64,000 nt of DNA from Amycolatopsis albispora (GTDB lineage: Bacteria; Actinomycetota; Actinomycetes; Mycobacteriales; Pseudonocardiaceae). The DNA lies in assembly GCF_003312875.1 (NCBI RefSeq), contig NZ_CP015163.1, positions 434,001 to 498,000 on the forward strand, read 5' to 3'. A model generated the notes under the pieces. It made no database searches. It was not told the origin of the DNA and was given only the letters and a program-made list of their open reading frames with translations. The position numbers and the translations under genes are program-made. Numbering within the stretch: position 1 is the stretch's first letter; each line of letters opens with the position of its first letter. Positions 61,770 to 64,000 of the stretch are shown here, piece after piece.

Positions 61770-62840
61770 ATGTGCCTAACCGACGAGGAATTGATCGACA
61801 TCCCGCCCGAACGCATGGCAGCGGCCTATATGGAATACCGGCGCTCCGGATACGAGTTCATCCGCCGGGCCGCGGTCGACTGCGGCGTGCTCGACGCGCT
61901 GCGGGAACCGGCCACGGTCGCCGAGTTCGCCGCTCGGTACCAAGTTGTGCCCGGCAAGCTCGCGGTGGCGGAGCTCCTGCTCGGCGCGCTGAACCGATGC
62001 GGTGCGGTGTACCGTGCTGGCCCGCGGTTCGCCGCGGCGGCCGAGCACGCGCCGCGGCCGGTGGATGACGAATTGATCCGGCTGGCCACCGGGAAATCCA
62101 GCTACCGGGAACTCGGTTACAGCGGGAGCTTCGGCCGCGTGGTGGCCTCGCTGACCCAAGGGGAAAAGCCCGCACTGTCCGGCTTCGATGCGTCGAACGT
62201 CGAGCTGTGGGACCAGGGAATGCAGCTTCCCTATTACCGTTACGGACGGCTCCAAGCGGTACGTGCACTGGTTTCCGAGGGCAACGCGCTACTCGATCTC
62301 GCTTCCGGCACCGGGCTGGGACTGCTCGAACTCGCGCGGTACGCGGGACACGGCAAGGACACGGATCTGGTTGGTGTGGAGATCAGCCCCGATTTCCTCA
62401 GCGCCGCCGCGCAACGCACTTCCGGCGATCCGCGGATACGGATGGTCGCGGGCGATCTGGAACGGCCGCTGGAACTCGACGGCGAGAATTGCTTCGACGG
62501 CGCGATGCTGGTCGGGGCCTACCACTACCTGCGCGATCCGGTGCCGCTTTGGCAAAGCCTGGCGAGCTTGCTGCGGGCCGGCGGTGTGGTGTGCCTGGCG
62601 ATGACCTTTTCCCGTACCGGCAGCTACGACCAGGAACTGGTCGATCTTCGCTACGCCCAGCGGAGCCCGGCGGCCGTGCCGCGCACGCCGGCCGCGGTGG
62701 CCGCGGCCGCGGCCACCGCGGGATTCCGGCTGGAACGGGATTTCTGGTTCGGGTGTTTCGGCTGGCTCGCCTTCCGCAAGGATCACCGCGAACCGGCGGT
62801 CCGGCCGGACGGCAGGACGTCGCGGCCGAACTCGAGGTAA
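61770..62840 (+). CDS. SAM-dependent methyltransferase
   Basis: This 356-residue protein has an N-terminal winged-helix dimerisation region (GYEFIRRAAVDCGVLDAL, LLGALNRCGAVY) and a SAM domain with LLDLASGTGLGLLELA (motif I), VGVEISPDFL and GAYHYLRDPVPLW. This is the layout of small-molecule O- or C-methyltransferases. It starts after GGGGAAGGGG at 61770 and is divergent from the SARP gene. Its last ~20 codons overlap the convergent Nudix gene. Confidence 0.85.
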   Translation: MCLTDEELIDIPPERMAAAYMEYRRSGYEFIRRAAVDCGVLDALREPATVAEFAARYQVVPGKLAVAELLLGALNRCGAVYRAGPRFAAAAEHAPRPVDDELIRLATGKSSYRELGYSGSFGRVVASLTQGEKPALSGFDASNVELWDQGMQLPYYRYGRLQAVRALVSEGNALLDLASGTGLGLLELARYAGHGKDTDLVGVEISPDFLSAAAQRTSGDPRIRMVAGDLERPLELDGENCFDGAMLVGAYHYLRDPVPLWQSLASLLRAGGVVCLAMTFSRTGSYDQELVDLRYAQRSPAAVPRTPAAVAAAAATAGFRLERDFWFGCFGWLAFRKDHREPAVRPDGRTSRPNSR

Positions 62841-63226
62841 GCGACACGTCCGGCACGGCGGGCGGCGAGGCAGGCCGCCATCCGGCGGACGATGTGCACC
62901 GCCAGCAACTCGTCGAGCCGCGCTGGGTCGGCGAACAAGTGCGCCGACAGTTCCTCCGGCGGAAGCCGGATCCGGTGCACCAGAGCGTCCGGGATCCGGC
63001 CCGCGAACACGAAGATGGTGGCGGCGCCGCGGTCCAGGCGGGCCGGGATCCAGTCGACACCGGCGAGGCCATCGAGCGCGGGCTCGATGCCGAGTTCTTC
63101 GCGCAGTTCCCGGCGGCAAGCGGCGAGGGGGGACTCGTCGGCCTCGATCACCCCGCCCGGCAGGCCCCAGCCGAACTTGTAGGTGGGGTTCACCACGAGC
63201 AGGCGTCCGACGGTGTCGACGAGCAT
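62783..63226 (-). CDS. Nudix hydrolase-family protein, paralogue 2
   Basis: This protein of at least 147 residues has LLVVNPTYKFGWGLPGGVIE in part and a complete Nudix box (GGVIEADESPLAACRRELREELGI in order). It resembles the Nudix protein at 58387-58902 through most of its length. ATG 63226 is the first clear start; alignment to the paralogue suggests that translation might begin ~25 residues upstream, within the end of the aldolase-like gene, at a non-ATG codon. Confidence 0.8.
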   Translation of the reverse strand: MLVDTVGRLLVVNPTYKFGWGLPGGVIEADESPLAACRRELREELGIEPALDGLAGVDWIPARLDRGAATIFVFAGRIPDALVHRIRLPPEELSAHLFADPARLDELLAVHIVRRMAACLAARRAGRVAYLEFGRDVLPSGRTAGSR

Positions 63227-63270
63227 GCCCGCCGCGGCGCCGCGGGTACCGTCCTGGCAGCTTCGCGACC

Positions 63271-64000
63271 TCAGCGGCTGTTCCCCGAGTAGAGGCTCTC
63301 CGACCAGGTGGCACCGGGGCGGTGCAACACGTCCGGCTTGATCCCGCTGATCCCGCCGTGCAGAGTGGCCTGGAACAGAGCGGTCCGGGCGCTGACTTCG
63401 ATCCTGGTCAGGTTCTCCACGGCCTCGTCGAGGTGGCGGGCGAACACGAACACCCCGTGCCGGTAGACCACAAAACCGAGGCCGTGCCTGCCGAGTTCGC
63501 CTGCCCGCGGGGTGAAGTGCTCCAACACCTGGGGGTTGACCGTGAGCAGGTAGCCGGCGATCACATCGGGCCGGGAGCCTAGACACTCGGGGACCTCGAT
63601 CTCGACGCGCCCGGCGAGCACGTCCTCCTTGACCGCCGGGTCGTCGGAGGTGAAGCACGGCACTTCGCCGAGCGTGTCGAGCTTGTTCGTGCACGACGGT
63701 ACCCCGAGGCCGAGCGAAGCGAACGCCAGGCTGTACGGCGCGTGGGAGTGCACGATCGCGTTGCAGCCGGGGAACTCGCGGTAGATCGCCAGGTGGAGCG
63801 GGGCGTCCGGAGGCGCCAGGTCGGTTGCCCGTTCGACGATGGCACCGTCGGGTCCGTACACCATGAGGTTGCGAGCGGTGATGTCCCACCGGACGAAGGC
63901 CGAGCTCGAGGTGGTGCTGACCACGTTCCCGGAACCGGCCCGGACGCTGACCGAACCCCCGGCCGGATCGAGCGTTCCCCAGCGCGTCATGTCGCTGACC
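63271..64000 (-). CDS. class II aldolase/adducin-fold protein, paralogue 2 (5' end outside window)
   Basis: The visible ~240 residues match paralogue 1 (57627-58394) throughout: SVRAGSGNVV, FPGCNAIVHSHAPYSLAFASLGLG with the zinc His pair, TNKLDTLGEVPCF, VVYRHGVFVFARHLDEAVENL. At the catalytic Glu position of fuculose-phosphate aldolase it has Asp (PPDAPLH). The reading frame remains open at the right edge (SDMTRWG corresponds to GDMARWG in paralogue 1), so ~15 N-terminal residues are probably missing. It is followed by its own Nudix gene, mirroring paralogue 1. Confidence 0.85.
   Translation of the reverse strand, partial: VSDMTRWGTLDPAGGSVSVRAGSGNVVSTTSSSAFVRWDITARNLMVYGPDGAIVERATDLAPPDAPLHLAIYREFPGCNAIVHSHAPYSLAFASLGLGVPSCTNKLDTLGEVPCFTSDDPAVKEDVLAGRVEIEVPECLGSRPDVIAGYLLTVNPQVLEHFTPRAGELGRHGLGFVVYRHGVFVFARHLDEAVENLTRIEVSARTALFQATLHGGISGIKPDVLHRPGATWSESLYSGNSR

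Noticed and set aside
1..64000. CRISPR arrays, tRNA or rRNA genes
   Set aside because: I saw no regularly spaced short repeats, no tRNA-like cloverleaf sequences and no rRNA segments; a tRNAscan-SE or Infernal run would settle small RNAs.

Overview
The window is high-GC actinomycete DNA (GC-rich third codon positions, GTG/TTG starts, overlapping ATGA/GTGA junctions, MbtH, SARP and StrR-type regulators). It does not allow a safe genus call. I see no tRNA, rRNA or CRISPR array.

Region 1 (1-38.5 kb) is most of one nonribosomal peptide (NRPS) gene cluster, cut by the left edge. It has five NRPS proteins: a terminal C-A-T-TE protein with a degenerate adenylation domain (1-2571), an A-T protein carrying half a condensation domain (12436-14826), a docking-C-A-T protein with a proline-like pocket (23497-26823), a C-A-T protein ending in a Fes-like esterase (32201-36058), and a lone A domain (36066-37688). 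A minus-strand block at 5655-12342 encodes homologues of most of the 4-alkyl-L-proline pathway known from lincomycin, hormaomycin and the pyrrolobenzodiazepines: tyrosine hydroxylase, DOPA dioxygenase, gamma-glutamyltransferase-like protein, C-methyltransferase and F420-type reductase. Upstream of it lies a module of SyrB2-type iron halogenase, free carrier protein, KAS III-like enzyme and A-T protein (12436-17009). The halogenase reads His-Gln-Val where the family has His-X-Ala (or His-X-Asp in hydroxylases), so the carboxylate ligand is absent. A second, shortened halogenase with a wrecked carrier-protein gene lies at 2824-3809. Supporting genes include LuxR and StrR-like regulators, a branched-chain aminotransferase, a type II thioesterase, a membrane desaturase, a leucyl/phenylalanyl-tRNA transferase homologue, MbtH, a cation/proton antiporter, and an FAD oxidase/carrier-protein pair.

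Two nearly identical 801-bp direct repeats, each carrying a DinB-like gene, lie exactly 33,680 bp apart (3971 and 37651) and bracket most of region 1. The right copy cuts into the end of the last A-domain gene.

Region 2 (38.5-41 kb) is a scar: a YjbR-like gene with an odd end, an IS3-family element with a frameshifted orfA, and a fragment of an ABC permease.

Region 3 (41.1-53.1 kb) looks like ordinary metabolism: a hexuronate catabolic operon (GntR regulator with a visible palindromic operator, mannonate dehydratase, fructuronate reductase, transporter, sugar-acid dehydrogenase, KDG kinase), an Lrp/EamA exporter pair with an aldo-keto reductase, a GH5 glycosidase and small proteins.

Region 4 (53.7-64 kb, cut by the right edge) looks like a second, non-NRPS/PKS specialised-metabolism locus: UDP-glucose dehydrogenase, SerC-like aminotransferase, sarcosine-oxidase-like flavoenzyme, two class II aldolase-fold proteins each next to a Nudix protein, HAD protein, MFS exporter, SARP regulator and methyltransferase. 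I cannot name its product.
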